A DNA stretch of 64,000 bases. Origin: Pantoea sp. AS-PWVM4. Its GTDB lineage: Bacteria; Pseudomonadota; Gammaproteobacteria; Enterobacterales; Enterobacteriaceae. Where the stretch lies: positions 372,001 to 436,000 of the forward strand of contig NZ_ASZC01000003.1 of NCBI RefSeq assembly GCF_000468095.1, written 5' to 3'. A program made the position numbers and the translations under genes. Every line of letters starts with the position of its first letter. Within the stretch, counting starts at the first letter, position 1. Below, piece by piece: positions 1-9,191 of the stretch. Under the pieces are notes generated by a model. It was not told the origin of the DNA. It did no database searches and was given only the letters and a program-made list of their open reading frames with translations.

Positions 1-2
1 CT

Positions 3-863
3 GGCCTGGGCACGCGTATGCTGCCAGCCACCAAAGCTATCCCGAAAGAAATGTTACCGCTGGTTGATAAGCCGTTGATCCAGTATGTCGTGAACGAGTG
101 TATCGCTGCCGGCATTAATGAGATCGTGCTGGTCACCCATTCCTCTAAAAACGCCATCGAGAACCACTTTGATACCAGTTTTGAGCTGGAGTCGATGCTG
201 GAAAAACGTGTTAAGCGTCAGCTGCTGGATGAAATCCAGTCTATTTGCCCGCCGCATGTCACCATCATGCAGGTTCGTCAGGGTATCGCCAAAGGTCTGG
301 GCCACGCTGTGATGTGTGCACACCCGCTGGTTGGTGATGAGCCGGTTGCAGTCATTCTGCCGGACGTGATCATCGATGAGTACGAGTCCGACCCGACGAA
401 AGACAACCTGGCAGAAATGCTGTCTCGTTATGAAGAAAGTGGCCGTAGCCAGATTATGGTTGAGCCGGTTGCAGACGTGACGGCATACGGCGTGGTTGAC
501 TGCAAAGGCGCCGATCTGGCTCCGGGTCAAAGCGCACCGATGGTCGGTGTGGTTGAGAAGCCGAAAGCCGCTGAAGCCCCGTCAAATCTGGCGGTAGTGG
601 GCCGTTATGTACTGTCTGCTGATATCTGGCCTCTGTTGGCAAAAACCCCTCCGGGTGCAGGTGGTGAAGTTCAGCTGACTGACTCCATTGCCATGCTGAT
701 GGAAAAAGAGACCGTTGAAGCTTACCACCTGAAAGGTGTGAGCCACGACTGCGGTAACAAATTGGGTTATATGCAGGCTTTTGTTGAATACGGTGTTCGT
801 CATCCGGTTCTGGGTAAAGATTTCACCCAATGGCTTGAAGGCGCTGTAGGAAACAAAAAGTAA
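3..863 (+). CDS. galU: UTP-glucose-1-phosphate uridylyltransferase GalU (5' end cut off by window)
   Basis: GalU makes UDP-glucose from UTP and glucose-1-phosphate in the cytoplasm, feeding capsule, LPS and trehalose synthesis. The reading frame is open to the window edge. Its first visible residues, [19 protein letters not shown], are the nucleotide-binding signature near the N-terminus of bacterial GalU. About 16 residues of the usual ~300 are therefore missing, and the ATG at 18 is internal. The threonine in GLGTR favours GalU over its paralogue GalF. The following genes ugd and the uronate epimerase use its product in sequence, so a nucleotide-sugar operon is likely. Confidence 0.95.
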   Translation, partial: GLGTRMLPATKAIPKEMLPLVDKPLIQYVVNECIAAGINEIVLVTHSSKNAIENHFDTSFELESMLEKRVKRQLLDEIQSICPPHVTIMQVRQGIAKGLGHAVMCAHPLVGDEPVAVILPDVIIDEYESDPTKDNLAEMLSRYEESGRSQIMVEPVADVTAYGVVDCKGADLAPGQSAPMVGVVEKPKAAEAPSNLAVVGRYVLSADIWPLLAKTPPGAGGEVQLTDSIAMLMEKETVEAYHLKGVSHDCGNKLGYMQAFVEYGVRHPVLGKDFTQWLEGAVGNKK

Positions 864-886
864 TCCATTAAAAACAGGATAATTCA

Positions 887-2227
887 ATGAAAGTCACTGT
901 ATTTGGTATCGGCTATGTCGGTCTGGTTCAGGCTGCGGTGTTAGCCGAAGTCGGACATGACGTTCTCTGTATTGATGTCGACGCGAAAAAAGTCGAAAAC
1001 CTGAAAAAAGGCATCATTCCGATTTATGAACCCGGTTTAACCCCGCTGGTGATGTCGAACTATGAGGCAGGTCGCCTTAAGTTCAGCACCAACGCGGAAG
1101 AGGGTGTCAACCACGGTGTGATGCAGTTCATCGCGGTGGGGACGCCCCCGGATGAGGACGGTTCTGCCGATCTGAAATATGTGACTGCGGTTGCGCGTAC
1201 CATTGCGCAACATATGAATGATCACAAAGTGGTTATCGATAAGTCGACAGTACCGGTCGGTACTGCTGATAAAGTGCGCGCAGTGATGACCGAAACCCTG
1301 AAAAAACGTGATGCTAATATCGCGTTTGATGTGGTTTCAAACCCGGAATTCCTCAAGGAAGGTGCAGCGGTTAATGACTGCATGCGTCCTGAGCGCATCG
1401 TTATTGGCACCGACAATGACGACGTGGTTGAGCTGTTACGCGAGCTGTATGAGCCGTTCAACCGTAATCACGATCGTATGATTTTGATGGACATCCGTAG
1501 TGCAGAGCTGACCAAATACGCAGCAAACTGCATGCTTGCCACCAAAATCAGCTTTATGAACGAGATGTCTAACCTGGCTGAACGACTGGGTGCGGATATT
1601 GAGAAGGTGCGTCAGGGTATCGGTTCTGATTCCCGTATTGGCTACCACTTTATCTATCCGGGCTGTGGCTATGGTGGTTCCTGTTTCCCGAAAGATGTGC
1701 AGGCGCTGATCCGCACAGCAGAGTCTATCGGTTACAAACCCCGTCTGTTGCAGGCGGTTGAAGATGTGAATGATTCACAGAAAAGTAAACTTCCCACCTT
1801 TATCAAACGTCACTTCGGCGATGATTTGCGTGGTAAAACCTTTGCTCTGTGGGGTCTGGCATTTAAACCGAACACTGATGATATGCGTGAAGCCTCCAGC
1901 CGTGTACTGATTGAAACGTTATGGGAAGCAGGTGCTACCGTTCAGGCGTTCGATCCGGAAGCGATGGATGAAGCACAGCGTATCTACGGACACCGTAGCG
2001 ACCTGAAGCTTATGGGTACCAAAGAAGCGGCGTTGCAGGGAGCTGATGGCCTGGTGATTTGCACTGAATGGCAAAACTTCCGTGCCCCTGATTTTGATGT
2101 GATTAAAACAGCATTAAAACAACCCGTGATTTTTGATGGTCGTAACCTGTATGATCCGGAGCGTATCAGCAAACGCGGTTTCGTTTATTATGCAATCGGC
2201 CGCGGGGCTTCAATTCAAATTGCGTAA
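887..2227 (+). CDS. ugd: UDP-glucose 6-dehydrogenase
   Basis: This 446-residue NAD-dependent enzyme oxidises UDP-glucose to UDP-glucuronate by two successive hydride transfers. The N-terminal Rossmann motif GIGYVG lies at residues 7-12. The catalytic cysteine is Cys266 in GGSCFPKD, and the conserved ELTKYAAN helix is near residues 207-214. The C-terminal UDP-binding domain contains [13 protein letters not shown]. The start has an AGGA ribosome site about 8 bases upstream and lies 23 bases after galU. In E. coli ugd is elsewhere, next to the O-antigen genes; here it is coupled to its substrate supplier. Confidence 0.96.
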   Translation: MKVTVFGIGYVGLVQAAVLAEVGHDVLCIDVDAKKVENLKKGIIPIYEPGLTPLVMSNYEAGRLKFSTNAEEGVNHGVMQFIAVGTPPDEDGSADLKYVTAVARTIAQHMNDHKVVIDKSTVPVGTADKVRAVMTETLKKRDANIAFDVVSNPEFLKEGAAVNDCMRPERIVIGTDNDDVVELLRELYEPFNRNHDRMILMDIRSAELTKYAANCMLATKISFMNEMSNLAERLGADIEKVRQGIGSDSRIGYHFIYPGCGYGGSCFPKDVQALIRTAESIGYKPRLLQAVEDVNDSQKSKLPTFIKRHFGDDLRGKTFALWGLAFKPNTDDMREASSRVLIETLWEAGATVQAFDPEAMDEAQRIYGHRSDLKLMGTKEAALQGADGLVICTEWQNFRAPDFDVIKTALKQPVIFDGRNLYDPERISKRGFVYYAIGRGASIQIA

Positions 2228-2241
2228 TAGATGAGGGATGT

Positions 2242-3249
2242 ATGAAGTTTCTGGTTACCGGTGTAGCAGGTTTTATTGGATTTCATGTGAGTCAGCGTCT
2301 GCTGGCTGCCGGTCACCAGGTTGTCGGCATCGACAACCTTAATGACTATTATGATGTCGGCCTGAAACAAGCTCGCCTTGACCAGATAGCGCAACATCCC
2401 GCATTCAGCTTTAGCAAAATGGACCTGGCAGATCGCCAGGCCATTTCTTCTTTATTTGAGCAGCAAGGTTTCGATCGGGTTATTCATTTAGGCGCGCAGG
2501 CAGGGGTACGATATTCCATCGAAAACCCACATGCCTATGCCGATGCAAACTTGATCGGGCACCTGAATATTCTTGAAGGTTGTCGCCACCATAAAATTGG
2601 GCATTTGCTTTACGCCTCGTCCAGTTCAGTTTATGGTCTGAACCGCAAAATGCCTTTTTCAACTGATGATTCGGTTGACCATCCTGTTTCACTTTATGCG
2701 GCGACCAAAAAAGCCAATGAGCTGATGTCGCACACCTATTCGCATCTCTACCAATTGCCCACTACCGGTTTACGTTTCTTCACGGTATACGGTCCGTGGG
2801 GACGTCCTGATATGGCGTTGTTTAAATTTACGCGCGCAATGCTGGCAGGTGAGCGCATTGATGTTTACAACAACGGGCAAATGAAACGCGACTTCACCTA
2901 CATTGATGATATTGCCGAGGCCATTGTGCGTTTGCAGGATGTGATTCCGCAACCCGATGAGCAATGGACGGTGGAGACCGGAACGCCAGCAAGCAGTTCA
3001 GCACCTTATCGCGTGTATAACATCGGAAATAGCCAGCCAGTGAGCCTGATGGATTATATCAAGGCACTGGAGAATGCCTTGGGCATCGAAGCAAATAAGA
3101 ATTTGATGCCGATGCAGCCGGGAGATGTGCTGGAGACCAGCGCGGATACGCAACCATTGTATGATGCGATCAATTTCCGGCCACAAACCAGCGTCGCTGA
3201 AGGCGTGCAGCAATTTGTTGACTGGTATCGTGAATTTTACCACGCGTAA
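2242..3249 (+). CDS. UDP-glucuronate 4-epimerase-like SDR protein
   Basis: This is an extended short-chain dehydrogenase of 335 residues. The NAD-binding motif TGVAGFIG spans residues 6-13, a serine run lies at 126-129, and the catalytic pair Tyr152/Lys156 is in LYAATKK. The size and the segments RYSIENPHAYADANL and YGPWGRPDMALFKF are typical of bacterial UDP-glucuronate 4-epimerases, which convert UDP-glucuronate to UDP-galacturonate. It begins 14 bases after ugd and ends at a strong hairpin, so galU-ugd-epimerase reads as one pathway. The exact sugar specificity is inferred from family and context. Confidence 0.88.
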   Translation: MKFLVTGVAGFIGFHVSQRLLAAGHQVVGIDNLNDYYDVGLKQARLDQIAQHPAFSFSKMDLADRQAISSLFEQQGFDRVIHLGAQAGVRYSIENPHAYADANLIGHLNILEGCRHHKIGHLLYASSSSVYGLNRKMPFSTDDSVDHPVSLYAATKKANELMSHTYSHLYQLPTTGLRFFTVYGPWGRPDMALFKFTRAMLAGERIDVYNNGQMKRDFTYIDDIAEAIVRLQDVIPQPDEQWTVETGTPASSSAPYRVYNIGNSQPVSLMDYIKALENALGIEANKNLMPMQPGDVLETSADTQPLYDAINFRPQTSVAEGVQQFVDWYREFYHA

Positions 3250-3258
3250 TCATGCATG

Positions 3259-3289
3259 AAAAAAGGAAGCCTCAGGCTTCCTTTTTTTT
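3259..3289. terminator. Bidirectional intrinsic terminator between the epimerase gene and hns
   Basis: GGAAGCC (3265-3271) and GGCTTCC (3275-3281) form a stem with a TCA loop. It is flanked by an A-run on the left and a T-run on the right, so it works for the epimerase gene on + and hns on -. Confidence 0.9.
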
Positions 3290-3347
3290 ACCTGGTGAAT
3301 TCACCAAATGGGTGTGTAATCACAAAAATTGCTAAGCACTGGTGGGG

Positions 3348-3755
3348 TTACAGCAGGAAATCGTCCAACTGTTTGCCTTGTTCTTCAATCGCTTTTTTAA
3401 TCACGGCTGGTGTACGACCCTGACCAGTCCAGGTGCGGGTTTCACCATTTTCGTCAACATACTGATATTTTGCCGGACGAGCTGCGCGCTTGGTTTTACC
3501 CGCAACTTTAGTTTCTGATAAAGCCTGCAATAACTCATTCGGGTCGATACCATCAGCAATCAGCATCTCACGATATTGTTCGAGTTTACGCGTACGCTCG
3601 GCATTTTCTGCTTGCGCATGAGACTCTTCTTCACGACGTTCATTCACCACAACTTCGAGTTTCTCCAGCATCTCTTCCAGAGTTTCCAGAGTGCATTCCC
3701 GAGCCTGTGCGCGCAATGTACGGATATTATTAAGAATTTTAAGTGCTTCGCTCAT
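3348..3755 (-). CDS. hns: Nucleoid-associated silencer H-NS
   Basis: This 135-residue H-NS binds curved AT-rich DNA and silences horizontally acquired genes. The N-terminal coiled-coil oligomerisation region covers about residues 1-65 ([22 protein letters not shown]). A basic linker follows, and then the C-terminal DNA-binding domain with the core motif TWTGQGRTP at 108-116; residues QGR (112-114) insert into the minor groove. Length equals the family norm. The gene diverges from tdk across an AT-rich gap, as in E. coli. Likely targets in this window include the AT-rich islands at 18.9-20.5 and 37.9-38.5 kb (inference). Confidence 0.97.
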   Translation of the reverse strand: MSEALKILNNIRTLRAQARECTLETLEEMLEKLEVVVNERREEESHAQAENAERTRKLEQYREMLIADGIDPNELLQALSETKVAGKTKRAARPAKYQYVDENGETRTWTGQGRTPAVIKKAIEEQGKQLDDFLL

Positions 3756-4172
3756 TGTCCTAATCTCAAAATATATTTAATGGGAGTTGTTCTGCCAGCT
3801 CATAATAGTGGCGGAAAAAAATAACTGCAATAGCCAGATTAAAAAGTAAAACGTAAATTAAAACGCAGAAGGCATTTTAGCGACAGATGTAGTCTATTTA
3901 ACTTGTCACATTGTATTCGATAGCCCTTAAAGTTTGTGGTTCAAAGGTGCGCTGAAGGCATGCAGTTGATCCGCTAAAGGAATAAAAATGAATAAAAAGT
4001 CGACATGGCCACTCCTTTATCATTGAGTGCTATTTGCGTGCTCAAGTGGCATTCTGTTAAGTGAACTTATGCTGTTAATTTGAGCAAATGATAAAAACAA
4101 TCCTGCGCTACAGCGTGATACCTTTATGGTAGACTTGCGCGCATCTGATTTTGGCCCTGAAGAGATTTACCA
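3756..4172. other. Divergent hns/tdk intergenic region
   Basis: This is 417 bases of AT-rich DNA without a gene. It must carry the hns promoter (leftward) and the tdk promoter (rightward). A possible -10 for tdk is TATGGT near 4127-4132. I see no clear operator. Confidence 0.6.
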
Positions 4173-4793
4173 ATGGCTCAACTCTATTTTTATTACTCAG
4201 CGATGAATGCGGGCAAATCAACGGCGCTGCTACAGTCATCCTATAATTATCAGGAGCGTGGTATGCGCACCCTGGTCTATACCGCTGAAATTGACGATCG
4301 CTTTGGTGCGGGCAAGGTAAGTTCACGTATCGGTCTGTCATCACCTGCCTGCTTATATAATGCAGAAACTCAACTCGATGTGGAAATAGCCGCAGAACAT
4401 GCCCGTCAACCGCTTCATTGTGTATTGGTCGACGAAAGCCAGTTTCTGACGCGCGAACAGGTCAGGGCGTTGTCGGATGTGGTCGACAATATGGATATTC
4501 CGGTGCTGTGCTATGGATTACGCACTGATTTCCGTGGCGAATTATTTGTCGGTAGCCAATATCTGTTGGCATGGGCTGATAAGTTGGTTGAGCTGAAAAC
4601 CATCTGCCATTGTGGACGTAAAGCCAGCATGGTTTTACGCCTCGATGCTAGCGGTAAGCCTTTTAGTGAAGGTGAGCAGGTGGTGATCGGTGGAAATGAA
4701 CGATATATATCTGTCTGCCGTAAACATTATAAGCAGGCGATTGATGAAGGATCATTAAAAGCCATTTATGGGAATCGCCAGCCCGAATTATAA
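4173..4793 (+). CDS. tdk: Thymidine kinase
   Basis: This 206-residue type II thymidine kinase phosphorylates thymidine to dTMP in the salvage pathway. The P-loop is SAMNAGKST at residues 9-17, and the Walker-B-like VDESQFL follows. A zinc-binding cysteine set is visible in CHCGRK and VCRKHY near the C-terminus. A GAAGAGA ribosome site lies about 10 bases upstream. It is convergent with adhE across a shared hairpin. The small genes that separate tdk from adhE in E. coli are absent. Confidence 0.96.
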   Translation: MAQLYFYYSAMNAGKSTALLQSSYNYQERGMRTLVYTAEIDDRFGAGKVSSRIGLSSPACLYNAETQLDVEIAAEHARQPLHCVLVDESQFLTREQVRALSDVVDNMDIPVLCYGLRTDFRGELFVGSQYLLAWADKLVELKTICHCGRKASMVLRLDASGKPFSEGEQVVIGGNERYISVCRKHYKQAIDEGSLKAIYGNRQPEL

Positions 4794-4803
4794 AATTGCA
4801 TGC

Positions 4804-4834
4804 ATAAAAAAACCCGCCGAGGCGGGTTTTTTTA
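4804..4834. terminator. Bidirectional terminator between tdk and adhE
   Basis: AACCCGCC and GGCGGGTT pair around a short GA loop, with an A-run on the left and a T-run on the right. It suits both convergent genes. Confidence 0.92.
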
Positions 4835-4844
4835 TTATTCAAAC

Positions 4845-7532
4845 TCAGGCTTTTTTGGTTTTTTTCTCTGCTTTCACCACTTTCACCGGTTGTAAGTCAA
4901 CGGCTTCCGCCACTTCGGCTGTCGCTTCGACAAACTCACGGCCGTAGAAGGTATCCAGCATGATTTGTTTCAGCTCAGCAATCAGCGGATAACGCGGGTT
5001 CGCACCGGTACACTGGTCATCGAAGGCATCGTCAGCCAGCTTATCCACTTTCGCGAGGAAATCGGCTTCCTGTACCCCGGCTTCACGAATTGAGGTCGGA
5101 ATACCCAACTGGGTTTTCATCTCTTCCAGCCACGCCAGCAATTTCTCAATTTTCTGCGCGGTACGGTCGCCATCGGCACTCAGACCCAGATGATCAGCGA
5201 TTTCAGCGTAACGACGACGTGCCTGCGGGCGGTCATACTGGCTGAAGGCGGTCTGCTTGGTTGGGTTGTCATTGGCGTTGTAGCGAATGACGTTACAAAT
5301 CAGCAGGGCGTTCGCCAGACCATGTGGAATATGGAACTCAGAACCCAGTTTGTGGGCCATTGAGTGACATACACCAAGGAAGGCGTTAGCAAACGCGATA
5401 CCGGCGATGGTGGCCGCATTGTGCACACGCTCACGCGCTACCGGGTTTTTCGCACCTTCTTTATAACTGGCTGGCAGATTCTCTTTCAGCAGTTTCAGTG
5501 CCTGGAGCGCCTGGCCGTCAGAGTATTCATTGGCAAGGACGGAAACGTAGGCTTCCAGCGAGTGGGTTACCGCATCCAGGCCACCAAAGGCGCAGAGTGA
5601 ACGCGGCATATCCATCACCAGGTTCGCATCGACAATCGCCATATCCGGAGTCAGCGCATAGTCAGCCAGTGGGTATTTCTGGCCGGTCGCGTCATCTGTT
5701 ACCACAGCAAACGGCGTTACTTCAGAACCGGTACCGGAAGTGGTGGTGATGGCGATCATGCGTGCTTTCACACCCATTTTCGGGAATTTATAGATACGTT
5801 TACGGATGTCCATAAAGCGCAGGGCCAGTTCTTCAAAATGGGTTTCCGGATGTTCATACATCACCCACATGATTTTTGCCGCATCCATCGGTGAACCACC
5901 ACCCAGGGCGATAATCACGTCAGGTTTAAAGCTGTTCATCTGCTCAGCGCCTTTGCGCACAATGCTGAGCGTTGGGTCAGCTTCGACTTCGAAGAACACT
6001 TCAGTCTCGATACCATGTGATTTCAGCACGCGGGTGACCTGGTCAGCATAGCCATTGTTGAACAGGAAACGGTCAGTAACGATGAAGGCGCGTTTGGCCC
6101 CATCCGTTGCCACTTCTTCGAGTGCAATTGGCAGAGAACCACGACGGAAGTAGATGGACTTCGGAAGTTTATGCCACAACATATTTTCAGCTCGCTTGGC
6201 CACGGTTTTCTTGTTGATGAGATGTTTGGGTCCCACGTTTTCAGAAATGGAGTTACCGCCCCATGAACCGCAACCGAGCGTCAGTGACGGAGCCAGTTTG
6301 AAGTTATACAGGTCACCGATACCACCCTGTGAGGCCGGGGTATTGATCAGAATACGCGCCGTTTTCATCTTGTCGCCGAAGTAGTGTACGCGCTCACCCT
6401 GGTTATCCTGATCGGTATAGAGACAGGAGGTGTGGCCGATACCGCCCATAGCAACCAGTTTTTCCGCTTTACCCACCGCGTCTTCGAAATCTTTGGCACG
6501 ATACATCGCTAACGTTGGGGACAATTTTTCATGCGCGAAAGGTTCTGATTCATCAACCAGTTTTACTTCACCAATCAGGATCTTGGTGTTAGCAGGGACG
6601 GTGATACCGGCCATTTCCGCAATTTTAGGCGCTGGCTGTCCAACAATGGCGGCATTCAGTGCGCCATTTTTCAGGATGATATCCTGAACGGCTTTCAGCT
6701 CTTTACCCTGCAACAGATAGCCGCCGTGGGTGGCAAAACGCTCACGCACTGCTTCATAAACGGAGTCAACGACAATCACTGACTGTTCAGAAGCACAGAT
6801 CACGCCGTTATCAAAGGTTTTGGACATCAGGATGGAAGCAACAGCACGTTTAATATCCGCTGTTTCGTCCACTACTACCGGGGTATTACCGGCACCCACA
6901 CCAATGGCAGGTTTACCTGAGCTGTAAGCGGCTTTCACCATGCCCGGTCCACCGGTTGCCAGGATCAGGTTGATATCCGGGTGATGCATCAGCTGATTTG
7001 ACAGCTCAACAGACGGGGCATCGATCCAGCCGATAATGTCTTTCGGTGCGCCTGCGGCGATAGCTGCCTGCAACACGATATCTGCGGCTTTGTTGGTGGC
7101 ATCCTTAGCACGCGGATGTGGTGAGAAGATAATACCGTTACGTGTTTTCAGGCTAATCAGTGCTTTGAAGATGGCGGTAGAGGTCGGGTTGGTGGTTGGA
7201 ACAATACCGCAAATCAGGCCGATAGGTTCAGCGATGGTGATAGTCCCGAAGGTGTCATCAGTTTCGAGCACACCACAGGTTTTTTCATCTTTATAAGCGT
7301 TGTAGATATATTCAGAAGCAAAGTGGTTTTTGATTACTTTATCTTCAATGATGCCCATGCCGGATTCGGCAACGGCCATCTTAGCCAGAGGGATACGTGC
7401 ATCAGCAGCAGCGAGCGCGGCAGCACGGAAGATTGCATCAACTTGTTCCTGACTAAAGTTGGCGTATTCACGCTGTGCCTTTTTAACACGTTCTACCAGT
7501 GCATTAAGTTCGGCGACATTAGTTACGGCCAT
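4845..7532 (-). CDS. adhE: Bifunctional acetaldehyde-CoA / alcohol dehydrogenase AdhE
   Basis: This 895-residue fermentative enzyme reduces acetyl-CoA to acetaldehyde and then to ethanol, regenerating NAD. The N-terminal aldehyde dehydrogenase half (about 1-440) carries the catalytic cysteine in GVICASEQS. The C-terminal iron-dependent alcohol dehydrogenase half carries the nucleotide motif ALGGGSPMD and iron-ligand histidines in HSLEAY and CHSMAHKLGSEFHIPHG. Length matches E. coli AdhE (891) apart from a lysine-rich tail (KVVKAEKKTKKA). The start ATG at 7532 has AGGAG 8 bases upstream. In E. coli AdhE forms spirosomes and its messenger is processed by RNase III; the leader here can also form a long-range stem. 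Confidence 0.97.
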   Translation of the reverse strand: MAVTNVAELNALVERVKKAQREYANFSQEQVDAIFRAAALAAADARIPLAKMAVAESGMGIIEDKVIKNHFASEYIYNAYKDEKTCGVLETDDTFGTITIAEPIGLICGIVPTTNPTSTAIFKALISLKTRNGIIFSPHPRAKDATNKAADIVLQAAIAAGAPKDIIGWIDAPSVELSNQLMHHPDINLILATGGPGMVKAAYSSGKPAIGVGAGNTPVVVDETADIKRAVASILMSKTFDNGVICASEQSVIVVDSVYEAVRERFATHGGYLLQGKELKAVQDIILKNGALNAAIVGQPAPKIAEMAGITVPANTKILIGEVKLVDESEPFAHEKLSPTLAMYRAKDFEDAVGKAEKLVAMGGIGHTSCLYTDQDNQGERVHYFGDKMKTARILINTPASQGGIGDLYNFKLAPSLTLGCGSWGGNSISENVGPKHLINKKTVAKRAENMLWHKLPKSIYFRRGSLPIALEEVATDGAKRAFIVTDRFLFNNGYADQVTRVLKSHGIETEVFFEVEADPTLSIVRKGAEQMNSFKPDVIIALGGGSPMDAAKIMWVMYEHPETHFEELALRFMDIRKRIYKFPKMGVKARMIAITTTSGTGSEVTPFAVVTDDATGQKYPLADYALTPDMAIVDANLVMDMPRSLCAFGGLDAVTHSLEAYVSVLANEYSDGQALQALKLLKENLPASYKEGAKNPVARERVHNAATIAGIAFANAFLGVCHSMAHKLGSEFHIPHGLANALLICNVIRYNANDNPTKQTAFSQYDRPQARRRYAEIADHLGLSADGDRTAQKIEKLLAWLEEMKTQLGIPTSIREAGVQEADFLAKVDKLADDAFDDQCTGANPRYPLIAELKQIMLDTFYGREFVEATAEVAEAVDLQPVKVVKAEKKTKKA

Positions 7533-7968
7533 GGTGTTCTCCTGAAGGAAGTTAAACTTTTTTAGTAAACAAGCCTGGATCCAGAAGTATAGTCGTGCAC
7601 TGGTCAGGAGAAGCGAGGGAACTCGCAGTTGCTTACTAAAAAGGTTTTCCGGTCTGGATACTAAAGCCTCAGGATTCTGTTTCGATGGGGTAAGATTACC
7701 CCCGATGAGGTAGGAGAATTATGATGCAGATCAATTTTGCCCCAAGCTGACACCTTTCAGCACCCACTTTCGCAAGTAAAGTAATCGCGGACGCCACAAA
7801 ATGACGACTGCTCAGCAGCAAAGTGGTAACTCGCCATTAACGCCAGTCAGATGCACTGGATTAAAGGTGAAAAAGCAGCATAGTTTTCTGCTTAAACCAC
7901 TGGTTTTTCTCCCGGCTTTTGCACTACATTAAGCGCGATTTTCACTGTGACCATTTCTGGAGCTGACT
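7533..7968. other. adhE leader and adhE/ychE divergent regulatory region
   Basis: This is 436 bases without a gene. TTTTTAGTAA (7559-7568) and TTACTAAAAA (7633-7642) are exact complements flanking 64 bases, just upstream of the adhE ribosome site. They could close a large stem in the adhE leader RNA. The rest must hold the adhE and ychE promoters; no other motif is clear. Confidence 0.6.
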
Positions 7969-8616
7969 GTGACCCCCGTGCTACTTGATCTATCCGGCTA
8001 TATTAAGTTTTTTGTCGGTTTGTTCGCCCTGGTGAACCCGGTGGGCATCATCCCGGTGTTTATCAGCATGACCAGCTATCAGGGGGCTGCGGAGCGCAAT
8101 AAAACCAATCTTACCGCTAACCTTGCGGTGGCGATCATCCTGTGGACCTCGCTGTTCCTTGGTGATGCGATTTTGCATCTGTTTGGCATCTCCATTGATT
8201 CCTTCCGCATTGCTGGTGGCATCCTGGTGGTGACCATCGCCATGTCGATGATCAGCGGTAAGTTGGGTGAGGATAAGCAGAACAAACAGGAGAAATCAGA
8301 AACCGCGATTCGCGAAAGCATTGGTGTGGTGCCTCTGGCATTGCCGCTGATGGCCGGTCCCGGTGCCATCAGTTCCACCATCGTCTGGAGTACGCGTTAT
8401 CACAACTGGCAAAATCTGCTGGGATTCACCGTCGCTATTGCCATATTCGCCTTTTGCTGTTGGCTGTTGTTTCGAGCGGCACCGTTAATGGTTCGCGTAC
8501 TTGGCCAGACCGGAATCAACGTTATTACCCGTATTATGGGTTTGCTGCTGATGGCGTTAGGAATTGAATTTGTAGTCACCGGACTAAAAGCCATTTTCCC
8601 CGGTTTATTAAGTTAA
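7969..8616 (+). CDS. ychE: MarC-family inner-membrane protein YchE
   Basis: This is a 215-residue integral membrane protein of the MarC/UPF0056 family. About six hydrophobic segments are visible, and conserved family stretches include FVGLFALVNPVGIIPVFISMT and PLALPLMAGPGAISSTI. The biochemical function of the family is unknown. The position between adhE and the opp operon matches E. coli ychE. A stem-loop follows at 8659-8690. It is probably a single-gene transcript. Confidence 0.9.
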   Translation: MTPVLLDLSGYIKFFVGLFALVNPVGIIPVFISMTSYQGAAERNKTNLTANLAVAIILWTSLFLGDAILHLFGISIDSFRIAGGILVVTIAMSMISGKLGEDKQNKQEKSETAIRESIGVVPLALPLMAGPGAISSTIVWSTRYHNWQNLLGFTVAIAIFAFCCWLLFRAAPLMVRVLGQTGINVITRIMGLLLMALGIEFVVTGLKAIFPGLLS

Positions 8617-9191
8617 AAATTGGCTTAATTTTTCGCACGTCATCAATGGATGATCCTGAATGGTGCAACCAGGTAAAATATTGCACCATTTAAGTGCTTT
8701 TATTCATCGTGCTTAACAGCGCAGTGCTGATATCAATTTTGCTACTGCCGTCTCCTTCCCTTGTGTGATTCTCGTTTTTTATTGTGATAATTATCACAGC
8801 ATCATATCTGGCATAATTGCCAATGATATAAATAAAACCTCTGCATGGGGTTATTTTAGTGAATTGATATGCCATTGGAATGCTAAGTAATGGCATATGA
8901 CGCATTTAAGATATAAGCCAGTCGCGCATGCGCAGAATGTCAGCAGAAATTGATAAAAACAAATCAAAATCAATGAATTATGTGATAATTCTGGTTAAGA
9001 ATTAACACTTTTCCTTCGCACCAGGACGTGATAAAAGAGAATTAGCTAACATTTTTGCGGTTTAGCTTTGGCGTGCGGGTATTTGTTCTGATAATTTTCG
9101 GACCATCACAATTTTTTTATCTGATAGTCAAAAATGTGTACGGTTCTTGCTTACACGCTATCAGGTTTATGTTTAGGGTTGATTTCTGTTG
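8617..9191. other. ychE-oppA intergenic region with stem-loop and CRP-like palindrome
   Basis: This is a 575-base AT-rich gap. AATGGTGCAA (8659-8668) and TTGCACCATT (8681-8690) form a perfect 10-bp stem, possibly ending ychE transcription although the T-tract is poor. TGTGATAATTATCACA at 8783-8798 is a perfect palindrome. The rest (8800-9190) is AT-rich with no convincing gene and must contain the opp promoter. Confidence 0.6.
8783..8798. promoter_or_regulatory. CRP-like operator upstream of the opp operon
   Basis: TGTGATAATTATCACA is a perfect 16-bp palindrome that fits the CRP half-site pattern TGTGA-N6-TCACA. It lies about 400 bases before the first oppA. Whether it acts on opp or on an unseen transcript is unknown. 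Confidence 0.5.

Noticed and set aside
8690..8905. A 71-codon minus-strand frame between ychE and oppA
   Set aside because: It has no ribosome site, and the CRP-like palindrome lies inside it; composition is non-coding.
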